Assembly (NCBI RefSeq): GCF_001613425.1
Contig: NZ_BDCI01000011.1
Location: 1-64,000 of the forward strand
Length of the DNA stretch: 64,000 bases
Reading direction: 5' to 3'
Source of the DNA: Nocardia vulneris
GTDB taxonomy: Bacteria; Actinomycetota; Actinomycetes; Mycobacteriales; Mycobacteriaceae
In this document: positions 8,391 through 16,604 of the stretch, piece after piece
How positions within the stretch are numbered: the first letter of the stretch is position 1
How the letters are laid out: each line of letters starts with the position of its first letter
Made by a program: the position numbers and the translations under genes
Notes under the pieces: model-generated
The model's input: the letters and a program-made list of their open reading frames with translations, nothing else
What the model was told of the DNA's origin: nothing
The model's database searches: none

Positions 8391-10685
8391 TCATCGAAGG
8401 CGACGGGCGGCTTCGGCGCGGTGCGTGGCTTCGGCCGCTTCGTGGTGGTGTCCCAGGTTGCGGTGCATGCGGGCGAGATTGTCGAGGGTGGTGGCGAGGT
8501 GGTCGGCGTGGACGGAAGGGTGGGCGGCGGCTAGTCGTTCGAAGATGGCGACGGCGCGCTGCGCCGGGCCCAAAGCCTCGGTGAGACGGCCGAGTACGGC
8601 CAGCCGGGCGCCCAGGGTGTGCAGTGCGAAGCCGAGTGATTGGGTGTAGGCGGCCGGTTGGACGGCGGCCAGTTGCTCGAGCAGAGCGGTGGCGCGCTGT
8701 GCTGCCGCCAGCGCCTCGTTGTGCATGTCGTTGGCGGACAGCTTGTTGCTGAAGTTCGTCAAGGCGCGGGCCAGGTCGCCGGAGGGCCCCGGCCGTGCCG
8801 CGGCCAGCTTTTCGAAGCAAGCCACCGAGCGCTGCGCGGGCCCGACCGCTTCGGCGTGAAATCCGCTGTGGTCGAGTCGATTCGCGAGCGTCTCCAACGC
8901 TCTGGCCATGATGTCGAGCTGGTTGTCGTCGGTGCCGGGTGCTCGTTCGAGCAGTGCGACGGCGCGCTGTGCGCAGGCGATCGCCTCGGTGTTGTCCACT
9001 GCGCCCAGCAGAATGGCGAGGTTGTTCAGCGAATAGCTCAGGTCGACAATGCCGGTCGGGTTCGTTCTGGCGAGCTCGTCCCGGATCTGCACGACCTGGC
9101 GGGCGGCGCGCAACGCCTCGTCGGTCCGCCCGCTGCTGCCGAGCGGCGCGATGAGATTGTGCAACGCCAGCGCGAATTGGTGGCGATAGGTCGAAGGGTC
9201 CTCGGCGGCAAGGCTTTCGAACACTTCGACCGCACGCCGGGCCGGTGCCAGTGCGGTGTCGGGATCGCCGTTATCCGCCAGCCGCAATCCCAAGCGCATC
9301 GACGCCAAGGCGTACTCGGCGCGGTAGCGTTGCGGCTCCTCGGCGGCCAACTGTGCGTAGCGGGCGACACTGCGCTGATTTTCCAGCACCGATTCCGCGA
9401 GCAGACCGGACAGGTCGAGCGCCGCGGCCAGTTGATCGAGTGCCTTCGCGTGGGCGGCGCGGAACACCGGGTTGTCGGTGGCGAGCTGTTCGGCGACGGC
9501 GACCCAGCTGCGCGCCGGTTCGATCGCGTCCTCGGGACGCGCCAATCCGATCAATACCGTGACCAGCTGATCGAGCGCGTTGAGGCGGGCGACCCGGGAG
9601 CCGACCTGCCCGTCACCGAGCTGTTCGGTGAGTTGCGCTGTCCGGTAGGCGATCTCGATCGCTTGCTCGATATGCCCGAGCCGCGCCAGCAGGCCGCGCA
9701 ACGACACCATCGTCACCACGAGATCCTGCAGCTGGGTGTCGGGATCCCGGGCTGCCAGGTGCTCGCGCAGTTGCGCGCTGCGCTGCACGGGCGCCAGCGC
9801 CTCGGTCTCGCGGCCGACGTCGACGAGCCGATACGAGAGGTTCGACAGTGCGGTCGCGAGTGGAGCGAGATAGCGGTCCGGGTCCGTGGCGGCGAGGCGC
9901 TCCAGGATCTCGGCCGAGTGCCGGGTGTGTTCGAGCGCGGCGTCGAAGCGGTCGAGTTCGAAGAGATAGACGCCCAGATTGCACAGTTCGATCGCCCACG
10001 AGCCCTCGAACTCACCCGGTTGGTCGGCGGCCAGCTTCGCCAGTACCGCCACGGCACGTTCGGAAGTCAAGGCGGCTTCGACGGTTTCGTCATCGGCGTC
10101 GAGTCGCCTGGTGAGCTCGATCAGCGCCGCGGCCAAGTCGGGCAGCAGTGCCGGGTGGGTGGGCGCGGTCCGTTGCAGTTCGTCCACCGTGTGGCGCAGG
10201 TCGGGCAGGGTGCCGGTGGACGGGGTATGCGTAGGGCCGCGCCGGTCGGTGGTGTCGGCGGTGAACCCCAAATCGGCTGCGGCCGCGGCTATCCCACCGC
10301 GATAGCCCTGGCCGACGGCACGGATCCGCCACCGCTGCTGCCGAAGATAGATTTCGCAGGCGATCGTCGCCCGGTCGCCGGTCGTCGCGGGCATCGAGAA
10401 CTCGGCCAGCGGCTGATCTGAGCCGTCGACCGCGACGAGTTCCACCGGCGGCACGGTGTCACGGTCGCTGAGCAGCACCACCACGCGCAGCACGCCGTCC
10501 AGCTCGGCGAGGTCGAACTCGATATCGCTGCCCGACAAGCGGATTCCCGCACGCTCGGCCCCGGCGGACAGCACGTCCACCGCAGCGCGGGCATCTTCCG
10601 GGAATACGATCGCGCACACATCGATCGGGACCTTCCCCTGATCCATCCGCAGTCGAACCGTGAAAGCGGTCGTCGGCAACGGCAT
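8391..10685 (-). CDS. TerD-domain protein fused to tetratricopeptide repeats
   Basis: 764 aa from ATG 10685, which has a GAGGG ribosome site. The first about 165 residues resemble the TerD/CABP1 calcium-binding fold of tellurite-resistance and stress proteins: IEFDLAELDGVLRVVVLLSD, then CEIYLRQQRWRIRAVGQGY, a near-diagnostic TerD ending. The rest is about ten TPR-like helical pairs with a recurrent pattern (EALAPAQRAVAxFExLAAxxP). This is a scaffold architecture seen in actinomycete signalling and ter-associated proteins. It stands alone on its strand. The calcium-site aspartates were not verified. Confidence 0.85.
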   Translation of the reverse strand: MPLPTTAFTVRLRMDQGKVPIDVCAIVFPEDARAAVDVLSAGAERAGIRLSGSDIEFDLAELDGVLRVVVLLSDRDTVPPVELVAVDGSDQPLAEFSMPATTGDRATIACEIYLRQQRWRIRAVGQGYRGGIAAAAADLGFTADTTDRRGPTHTPSTGTLPDLRHTVDELQRTAPTHPALLPDLAAALIELTRRLDADDETVEAALTSERAVAVLAKLAADQPGEFEGSWAIELCNLGVYLFELDRFDAALEHTRHSAEILERLAATDPDRYLAPLATALSNLSYRLVDVGRETEALAPVQRSAQLREHLAARDPDTQLQDLVVTMVSLRGLLARLGHIEQAIEIAYRTAQLTEQLGDGQVGSRVARLNALDQLVTVLIGLARPEDAIEPARSWVAVAEQLATDNPVFRAAHAKALDQLAAALDLSGLLAESVLENQRSVARYAQLAAEEPQRYRAEYALASMRLGLRLADNGDPDTALAPARRAVEVFESLAAEDPSTYRHQFALALHNLIAPLGSSGRTDEALRAARQVVQIRDELARTNPTGIVDLSYSLNNLAILLGAVDNTEAIACAQRAVALLERAPGTDDNQLDIMARALETLANRLDHSGFHAEAVGPAQRSVACFEKLAAARPGPSGDLARALTNFSNKLSANDMHNEALAAAQRATALLEQLAAVQPAAYTQSLGFALHTLGARLAVLGRLTEALGPAQRAVAIFERLAAAHPSVHADHLATTLDNLARMHRNLGHHHEAAEATHRAEAARRLR

Positions 10686-10890
10686 GTTCTGCCCTCGAGT
10701 GAGCTGCACAGCCCCGCCTTCCCTCGACCCCTGCCCGCGTCTGGCCGTCCCCTGATTCTCGTGCCCATGCCTCGGCCCCAACAGTCGTTCACTCAGCCGA
10801 CAGCGTCCGGAAAAGGGGCCGGGGCCGGGCCTTTCCCGGATCGGACAAGATCAGCTGGCGGTGGTGGTGCGTGGCGCGGCACCCGCCGGT

Positions 10891-11910
10891 TCAGGGGCGG
10901 GGCACGAGGGGGTTCCAGCGTCGCGCCAGTTCATCGAGACGATCGCGGATGCGGCCGATTCGTTTGCCGGGCGGCGTGCGCAGTGAGAATTGGGATACCG
11001 AGAGAAGATCGGGCAGGGTCTGGGCCGGTTCGGGGACGTGCTGGTACTGCAGGATGCCGCCGAGTTCCGGACCGTAGCCCAGATCGACGGTGATCTGGTC
11101 GGTCCGGTATTCGATGCGGTCGGCGACCGGCCGCGACGCGAGCGCCGCCAGCTCGGGCAGCAGGCGCAGCAGCAAAGCCGGTGCGAGGCCGATGATCACG
11201 GTGGCCGCCGCGACGGCAGGACAGGCGACGAGGACGCGGCTGAACACAGTCCAGCCGACGGAGAAGACGCGGGCGCCGCGCGCGGGCATCGGCTGGGCGA
11301 TCGCCTCGCCGATCGCGCTGAGGCCGACGCCTGAGGTCAACGCCCGTTCGAACCAGACGACGGGCAGGTTGTAGTGCCGAAAGATCAGTTGCCAGAACGT
11401 CAATCGCCCCTGGACGCGTTGCGCGAGCTGATGCACGAGCACGGCCTCGAGTTCCGCGGGCTGGAGCCGCTGCAGCGATTCGGGTGGCACGGTGATCATT
11501 CGGTCGGGTACCAGGAACTGCCGGTCCGCGTTCTTGACCCACAGCGTGTAGGCCGCGGCGGGCACACCTACTTTGTGCGCGGCGTTCTCCCAGGCGGGCG
11601 TCAGCCGGAGCTGTTCCTCGTCGGTGGGCGGCCGCAGCCCGAAGATCCGCAACAGCCAGCGCTGGTCGGGGACCAGGAATCGCGCCGCACTCCAGACCGC
11701 GCAGACCATGAACCACGCGGCGGCGAGCGCGCCGGGGAAGCCGACGCCGACCGCACGGCCGAGTCCGTAGAGCAGCACGGTCAGCACCGCGGCGGACGGT
11801 AACGCAGAAAGCAGCAGCTCGGTCACGCCGCGCACGCGATCCGCGGGCGAGCGTCTGGCTACCGCAGCTCCGCCGGGGTAATTCGCCTTGGCGATCACTT
11901 CGGAGGTCAT
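10891..11910 (-). CDS. M48-like membrane protein with degenerate zinc-protease site
   Basis: 339 aa from ATG 11910 (a longer start near 12011 is possible). Two N-terminal hydrophobic segments (about 30-85) are followed by a domain resembling M48 (HtpX/Ste24) peptidases: the PPESLQRLQPAELEAVLVHQLAQRV stretch aligns with the usual ELEAVLAHELAHV. Here the zinc motif HExxH reads HQLAQ, so the catalytic Glu and the second His ligand are missing. Two further hydrophobic segments follow near 225 and 255. It is probably a non-proteolytic relative with a structural or regulatory role. It is divergent from a TetR gene across a clear operator. Confidence 0.75.
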   Translation of the reverse strand: MTSEVIAKANYPGGAAVARRSPADRVRGVTELLLSALPSAAVLTVLLYGLGRAVGVGFPGALAAAWFMVCAVWSAARFLVPDQRWLLRIFGLRPPTDEEQLRLTPAWENAAHKVGVPAAAYTLWVKNADRQFLVPDRMITVPPESLQRLQPAELEAVLVHQLAQRVQGRLTFWQLIFRHYNLPVVWFERALTSGVGLSAIGEAIAQPMPARGARVFSVGWTVFSRVLVACPAVAAATVIIGLAPALLLRLLPELAALASRPVADRIEYRTDQITVDLGYGPELGGILQYQHVPEPAQTLPDLLSVSQFSLRTPPGKRIGRIRDRLDELARRWNPLVPRP

Positions 11911-12042
11911 GTCCGACGGTAACAGCGGGTTCCGGCCATGCCCTGAACCTGCGGTGATCGCAGGATGACCGGTTGCCGACCGCCGGCTCACACCGACCCA
12001 GCGATTCGTCATCCTTGCGACCTTGCCACAGTCCGGCGTTGA

Positions 12043-12058
12043 TATACGGTCACGTATA
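12043..12058. promoter_or_regulatory. TetR operator TATACG-N4-CGTATA
   Basis: The 16-bp element TATACGGTCACGTATA is a 6-4-6 inverted repeat located 31 bases before the TetR start at 12089 and 133 bases before the divergent gene at 11910. Similar TATACG/CGTATA repeats are typical of TetR-family operators. Binding by the adjacent regulator is inferred. Confidence 0.7.
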
Positions 12059-12088
12059 CAGCGGAGCAGTCGAGTGAGGAGTTGCGAG

Positions 12089-12664
12089 GTGGCCGTGGCC
12101 CGCACGCCACGCCAGGCGTGGATCGAGCAGGGATTGCAGACGCTGGCCGCGCGCGGCGTGGCCGCGGTGCGCATCGAGGTGCTGGCCAAGGCGCTCGGCG
12201 TGACCAAGGGCGGCTTCTACGGCTACTTCGCCGACCGCAACGCTCTGCTGGAAGAGATGCTGGACACCTGGGAACGGGAGAGCATCGATGACGTGCTCGC
12301 CCGGGTCGAAGACGAGGACGATCCGCGCGTCAAGATCGTGCTGGCCGGGCAATTGACGTTGTCGAGGGAGCGGCTGCTGGCCATCGACCTGGCGATTCGC
12401 GATTGGGCGCGCCGCGATGACGCGGTGGCCGAACGCCTGCGCCGGGTGGACAACCGGCGGATGGCCTTGCTGCGCAGCACGATCGGCACTTTCTGCGACG
12501 ATCCGGACGAGATCGAGGCCCGCAGCCTGCTCGCCTTCTGCGCGGCCATCGGCAACCAGTTCCTCGTCGCCGACCACAACGGCCGCACCCGGGACGAAGT
12601 GCTGGCCCGCGCCTCGGCCATCATCCTCGACCGCCCACCGGAGCGGCCGTCGCCCGGATCGTGA
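12089..12664 (+). CDS. TetR-family transcription regulator
   Basis: 191 aa from a GTG at 12089 with ribosome site GTGAGGAG. The helix-turn-helix spans about residues 25-50 (IEVLAKALGVTKGGFYGYFADRNALLEEML), followed by a helical sensing domain. It lies divergent to the M48-like gene with a 16-bp inverted repeat between them, so autoregulation and control of that gene is likely. Its 3' end is 18 bases from the convergent prolyl oligopeptidase of the lanthipeptide operon. It probably does not control that operon, whose promoter is at the other end. Confidence 0.9.
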   Translation: MAVARTPRQAWIEQGLQTLAARGVAAVRIEVLAKALGVTKGGFYGYFADRNALLEEMLDTWERESIDDVLARVEDEDDPRVKIVLAGQLTLSRERLLAIDLAIRDWARRDDAVAERLRRVDNRRMALLRSTIGTFCDDPDEIEARSLLAFCAAIGNQFLVADHNGRTRDEVLARASAIILDRPPERPSPGS

Positions 12665-12682
12665 CGACGGCCGGTGCGCGGC

Positions 12683-14716
12683 TCATTCTTCGAGCGGCAA
12701 TCCGGTGTGCTGGGCGACGAAGGCGAGCAGGCAGATGAGCGCGCGGTCCGAGGACGGCCCGCCGCCCGCGTGGCCCTTGCCGACGATCACGTCGAGCAGC
12801 ACCGGGCCGCCGGTTTCGCGCTGCAGCGCGGCGACCATCTTGCACGAGTGCACCGGCGGCACGCGGGTGTCGCTGTCACCGGTGGTGAACAGGGCGGGCG
12901 GCCAGTGGCGCGGTGACTCCCCGGTGTGCGCGGTGACGTTGTAGTACGGCGAGTAGCGCAGCAGCACCGGCAGGGCCGCGGGATCGTCGGCGGAGCCGTA
13001 CTCTTCCCGCCACGCGCGGCCGAGCCCCCAGCGTTCGTAGCGCACCATGTCCAGCGGAGCGCCCGCGCTGACCACCGCGGCGTAGTCCGCGGGTCGCTGC
13101 ACCATGGCGCCGACCGCCATCAGCCCGCCGTTGCTGCCGCCGAGCAGTGCGAGCGCGCCGCGCCGCGTCCAGCCTGTTTCGATCAGCCAGTCGCCCGCCG
13201 CGTGCAGGTCGGCGAACGCGTTGAGCTTGTGCACGCCGGCCCCGTCGCGGTGCCAGCGTCGCCCGCGTTCGCCGCCGCCACGCACTCCGGCGATGGCCAT
13301 CACGCCGCCGGCCAGCACCCAGGTCAGTCCGTCCGGTTGATAGCCGGGCCGGAAAGTGATGCCGAAGCCGCCGTAACAGCTGAGGATCGTGGGCCGGGGC
13401 ACCGGTGGTCCGGCGGGTGCGAGCACCGTCACGGGCACCTCGGTGTCGTCGGCGGAGCGGTAGGTCGCACGGGTGACCGTGATGCCTGGCAGTTCGTGGG
13501 ACATGGGCTCGGTCGGGCACACCTGTCCCGACCGCAGGTCCAGTCGCCAGGCGCCCAGCGGCCGGATCCAGTCGGTGTAGCTCAGCACCAGCACCCCGGG
13601 CTCGTCGGTGGATTTGATGCCCGCAACCGTTCCGGCGCCGGGTAATTCGGCGTCGAACAACCAGTCGCCGCGCACCGCGTCGTGCACCGACAGTTCGGCG
13701 TAGCCGTCTCTGGTGCGCAGGATCAGGAGCCGGTCCGCGTCCTCGGCCGGGGCCAGCGCGAACGCGGCCAGCACCGCGGGCTCCGCGGCCCGGACCAGTA
13801 CCCGCCAGGGGCCCCACCCGCCCGACGGCAGCGGTTCGGCGACGAGCAGCTGCCCGAATTCGCAAGTGGCGGTGGAGATCGCGAGGATACGGCCCGCCGT
13901 GTCGAGCACCACCCCGGCGGAGGAGAGCCCGCCGAGTTCGAGCGGACGCAACGAACCCCCTTCGCGCAGATCGGCGATCGAGACGCGCGTGGTCCGGCTG
14001 GTCCCCGCCCGCCCGGTGACGATGAGCCAGCGGTCGTGCCAGAAGGTGAGATGGTAGCGGCCGACGGGGTTCTCGTCGCCGACGAGGAGTTCGTCGTCGG
14101 CCAGCTCGGTACCCACCCGATGCCGGTACACCCCACTGCCGCAACCGTTCTCGTGTCGTCGCACATAGAAGTAGCCACTGCCGTCGGCCAGCCACTCCAC
14201 CGGTGCGTACCGGGTCAGCGGGCAGGTGTGCCGCACGGTGCCGGTGGCGGCGTCGAGCAGCACGAGCGGGGTCGCGTCCTCGGCGCCGCCGACACTGGCC
14301 TGCACGGCGACGAACCGGCCGTCGGGCGAGGGCGTCCAGCGCCGCAGGATCGCACCTTTCCCGAGCACCGTCGCATCGAGCAGCGTCCGCCACTCGCCCT
14401 GCGGGCCGTCGGCGACCTGCAAGTGCCACGGTCCCGCGGAATGCGTTCGGCCCACCCGGAACCGGCGAGTGCCGCCGGATTTCACCGGCGACGCGGTCGG
14501 CCCCGCGACGATGATGCCGCGCAACACCTCTCGCAACCGATCCTGACCGGGCAGCGCGTCGAGGTAGCTGTCGGCCAGTTGGCGCTGGGAGCTCACCCAG
14601 GCGCGGTTGCCCGGGTCTGCCAGATCCTCGAGCCGCCGGAACGGGTCGGGAATCCGATTGCCGTGCAGCACATCCCACGTATCGGATGCGGCGATATAGG
14701 GGTATTCGGCAGTCAT
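12683..14716 (-). CDS. Prolyl oligopeptidase, likely lanthipeptide leader protease
   Basis: 677 aa from ATG 14716 (a GTG one codon earlier is possible). Family S9: an N-terminal beta-propeller (about 1-400) and a C-terminal alpha/beta-hydrolase domain with catalytic Ser near 528 (GGSNGG), Asp near 616 (TTGDSDTRVPP) and His near 649 (GKGHAGG). These enzymes cut after proline in short peptides. The gene is last in the lanthipeptide operon and its ATG overlaps the MFS stop (TGATG). All four precursors carry a Pro one residue before the first ring Ser, so cleavage there is expected. Known precedent: FlaP in the class III flavipeptin system. Confidence 0.93.
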   Translation of the reverse strand: MTAEYPYIAASDTWDVLHGNRIPDPFRRLEDLADPGNRAWVSSQRQLADSYLDALPGQDRLREVLRGIIVAGPTASPVKSGGTRRFRVGRTHSAGPWHLQVADGPQGEWRTLLDATVLGKGAILRRWTPSPDGRFVAVQASVGGAEDATPLVLLDAATGTVRHTCPLTRYAPVEWLADGSGYFYVRRHENGCGSGVYRHRVGTELADDELLVGDENPVGRYHLTFWHDRWLIVTGRAGTSRTTRVSIADLREGGSLRPLELGGLSSAGVVLDTAGRILAISTATCEFGQLLVAEPLPSGGWGPWRVLVRAAEPAVLAAFALAPAEDADRLLILRTRDGYAELSVHDAVRGDWLFDAELPGAGTVAGIKSTDEPGVLVLSYTDWIRPLGAWRLDLRSGQVCPTEPMSHELPGITVTRATYRSADDTEVPVTVLAPAGPPVPRPTILSCYGGFGITFRPGYQPDGLTWVLAGGVMAIAGVRGGGERGRRWHRDGAGVHKLNAFADLHAAGDWLIETGWTRRGALALLGGSNGGLMAVGAMVQRPADYAAVVSAGAPLDMVRYERWGLGRAWREEYGSADDPAALPVLLRYSPYYNVTAHTGESPRHWPPALFTTGDSDTRVPPVHSCKMVAALQRETGGPVLLDVIVGKGHAGGGPSSDRALICLLAFVAQHTGLPLEE

Positions 14717-15981
14717 CACGCCACCTTCGCCATCGAATCGGCAACGCTGTCGCGGGCGGCGGGTGTGCGGCCGACGATCAGCAGGAACACAAGCGAAGCA
14801 ACGAGATCGACGGCGACGAACGCCCAGATCCCGGTGCGGGCGCCGAATCGCTCGCCCAGCACGCCGCCCAGCAGCGCGCCGAGCAGGTTCGCCGCCGTGG
14901 TCCCGGTGGCCAGCAGCGCGCCGACCCGGGCGAAGTACCCGTCGCCGACACCCTCGCCCATTACCGTCACCAGCGCGATATTGAGTACCGCACCGAAGAA
15001 CATCGGCACGGCCGCCCCGAGGCAGGCGGCGAGCAGCAGCATCGCCGTCGGTCCCGTGGCCATCGGCAGCAGTGCGGTGCCGAGGGCGCCACCGAGCACC
15101 GTGACCGCGAGCACCCGCCGGGCGGGCACCGCCTTGGCGTGCAGGCGCGGGGCCAGCAGCGCACCGGCCGCGGCGAACAGCGTCGCCACCACCGCCGGAA
15201 TTCCGTACACCGCAACGGGTAACGCGACTTCGTCGAGCAGGAACACCGCTCGCAACGCGGCGGTGCCGCCCGCCGCAGCCCCACCCACCAGCAGGTACAT
15301 CGCCAATGCTGCCAGTAGCGGGTGACCGCGCAAAGCCGTTACGCCGTCGAGGAATTCGCGCCCGAAGCCGCTGCGCGGTGCGGTCTGCCGCCGGTCGGGC
15401 GCGTCGAGTCTGGTCAGGCAGTAGGCGCTGAACAGATAAGTGAGCGCGTCACCGGCGAACATCGCCGCCGCGCCGATCGTCGTGACCATCGGCCCGGCGA
15501 CCGAGGCGCCGATCGACCGGGTCAGCATCGTCGTCGACTGCAGTCCGGCGCGCGCCCGGCCGAGATCGGTGATCCCGAGCGTGGCCAGGTGGGCGAAGTA
15601 CAAGCCTTCGATCACCACCCGGGCCAGGCCGAGGACGAACGACAGCGCGGCCAGTCCGGCCACGGTCAGCACGCCCGCGCCCATCGTGGCGGCACAGCAC
15701 AGCACCGCCGCCGCGGCGACCAGGTCGGCCGCGATGAGCAGCCGGCGTGGTCTGCGCACCCGGTCGAGGAGCACCCCGGCCGCCGGGCCGAGCACCAGCG
15801 GCGGGATCATCGCGCTGGTCACGATGAGCGAAACCGCGTGCGGCCCCGCGCCCAAACCGACGACCGCGACCACGGAGACCGCGGTGCCGGTGAGGGTGCT
15901 GCCGAACGTCGAGGCCGCCTGCGCGACCCGGTAGCGCCGAAGATCGGCCTCGGGTGAGGCCACGGTAGCTGAGGTACTCAT
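14716..15981 (-). CDS. MFS transporter, probable lanthipeptide exporter
   Basis: 421 aa with about 12 hydrophobic segments and the MFS loop motif LLDRVRRPRRLLIAADL after the second pair. Start at ATG 15981, four bases after the stop of the fourth precursor gene. It therefore sits in the lanthipeptide operon between precursors and protease, and overlaps the protease start by one base. Export of the modified peptide or its fragments is the obvious role. An MFS rather than an ABC exporter is less common for lanthipeptides. Drug-efflux type substrate specificity cannot be excluded. Confidence 0.88.
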   Translation of the reverse strand: MSTSATVASPEADLRRYRVAQAASTFGSTLTGTAVSVVAVVGLGAGPHAVSLIVTSAMIPPLVLGPAAGVLLDRVRRPRRLLIAADLVAAAAVLCCAATMGAGVLTVAGLAALSFVLGLARVVIEGLYFAHLATLGITDLGRARAGLQSTTMLTRSIGASVAGPMVTTIGAAAMFAGDALTYLFSAYCLTRLDAPDRRQTAPRSGFGREFLDGVTALRGHPLLAALAMYLLVGGAAAGGTAALRAVFLLDEVALPVAVYGIPAVVATLFAAAGALLAPRLHAKAVPARRVLAVTVLGGALGTALLPMATGPTAMLLLAACLGAAVPMFFGAVLNIALVTVMGEGVGDGYFARVGALLATGTTAANLLGALLGGVLGERFGARTGIWAFVAVDLVASLVFLLIVGRTPAARDSVADSMAKVA

Positions 15982-15985
15982 CGCG

Positions 15986-16102
15986 TCACCCGAAATACGC
16001 GTCGTCGCAGTAGACGACGGAGAACACACTGATCGGCGCGTCGTCGATCAGATCGTCATCGGTGCCCATGGTCGCCAGCGCGACCATGTTCTGGTTTTCC
16101 AT
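15986..16102 (-). CDS. Class III lanthipeptide precursor A4 (divergent)
   Basis: 38 aa, ATG 16102 with ribosome site AGAAGGAAAG. Leader MENQNMVALATMGTDDD lacks the LxLQ recognition motif of the other three precursors but keeps an acidic DDAP junction. The core ISVFSVVYCDDAYFG retains the labionin-type spacing S-x2-S-x3-C. Ring residues Ser25, Ser28 and Cys32 coincide with the frame of the other three, but the residues between them are hydrophobic (VF, VVY) instead of polar. A Pro at 23 is the expected protease site. It is either a second product of the same synthetase or a diverging copy. Confidence 0.82.
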   Translation of the reverse strand: MENQNMVALATMGTDDDLIDDAPISVFSVVYCDDAYFG

Positions 16103-16174
16103 GTTTTCTTTCCTTCTGGGATACAAGAGATTTCGCCGGGCGCGGGGAGCACCCGCGCCCGGCGATCGATCGGA

Positions 16175-16300
16175 CTACAGCACCTCTTCCGAGCCGCCGC
16201 CCTGGCCGCCACCGCAGTGGTGCTCGCTGTAGGAACTCATCGGCGCGTCGTCGCCGAGCTCCGGGTCGGACTGCAGCTGGAGCTTCAGTACCTTGGTCAT
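16175..16300 (-). CDS. Class III lanthipeptide precursor A3
   Basis: 41 aa, ATG 16300 with a perfect GAGGAGGTGA ribosome site. The leader holds LKLQLQSDPELGDDAP: the LKLQ helix is the synthetase recognition motif known in class III leaders. The core begins MSSYSEHHCGGG and continues as a Gly-rich acidic tail ending SEEVL. Ser22-x2-Ser25-x3-Cys29 fits a labionin or methyl-free lanthionine ring. The YSEHHC segment is identical in A1. Pro20 sits immediately before the core, where a prolyl oligopeptidase would cut. Confidence 0.88.
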   Translation of the reverse strand: MTKVLKLQLQSDPELGDDAPMSSYSEHHCGGGQGGGSEEVL

Positions 16301-16334
16301 GTTGTTCACCTCCTCTCTATGCGTGGTTCCGGTG

Positions 16335-16445
16335 TCACTGGTCGTCGTCGTTCGGGCCGCAGTGGTGGACGCTGGTGGCGCTGAACGGCGTGTCGTCGCC
16401 GATCTCGGCCGGGGCCTGCCACTGCAGCTTCAGCACGTTGGTCAT
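16335..16445 (-). CDS. Class III lanthipeptide precursor A2
   Basis: 36 aa, ATG 16445, ribosome site GAGGAGGTGA eight bases upstream. Leader MTNVLKLQWQAPAEIGDDTP carries the LKLQ motif and the DDTP junction. The core FSATSVHHCGPNDDDQ has Ser22-x2-Ser25-x3-Cys29 and a HHC segment shared with A1 and A3. An extra Pro after the ring (CGP) and Pro12 in the leader are further possible sites for the operon's protease. The identical upstream spacing and start MTxVLKLQ in A1-A3 point to tandem gene duplication. Confidence 0.87.
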   Translation of the reverse strand: MTNVLKLQWQAPAEIGDDTPFSATSVHHCGPNDDDQ

Positions 16446-16490
16446 GTCGTTCACCTCCTCCGCGCTGCTGTCGGATCGGCTGCGCGAGGC

Positions 16491-16601
16491 TCAGACCACC
16501 TCGGCTTCCTGGTTGCAGTGGTGCTCGCTGTACGAGCTGAGCGGCGCGTCGTCGCCGAGCTCGGGGTCGGCGTGCAGCTGGAGCTTCAGCACCTTGGTCA
16601 T
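16491..16601 (-). CDS. Class III lanthipeptide precursor A1
   Basis: 36 aa, ATG 16601, three bases after the synthetase stop codon (the TGA lies inside the AGGAGGTGAGCC leader sequence, so the two genes are tightly coupled). Leader MTKVLKLQLHADPELGDDAP contains the LKLQ recognition motif. The core LSSYSEHHCNQEAEVV has Ser22-x2-Ser25-x3-Cys29 and a neighbouring Ser23. As in known class III systems, Ser dehydration and Cys addition would give lanthionine or labionin. Length is typical of the family, which explains why the gene falls below standard cut-offs. Confidence 0.88.
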   Translation of the reverse strand: MTKVLKLQLHADPELGDDAPLSSYSEHHCNQEAEVV

Positions 16602-16604
16602 GGC

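Noticed and set aside
8640..10421. 593-codon plus-strand frame opposite the TerD-TPR gene
   Set aside because: Product is Gly/Arg/Gln-rich low-complexity translation of an Ala-rich repeat gene; the minus-strand frame has TerD and TPR patterns.
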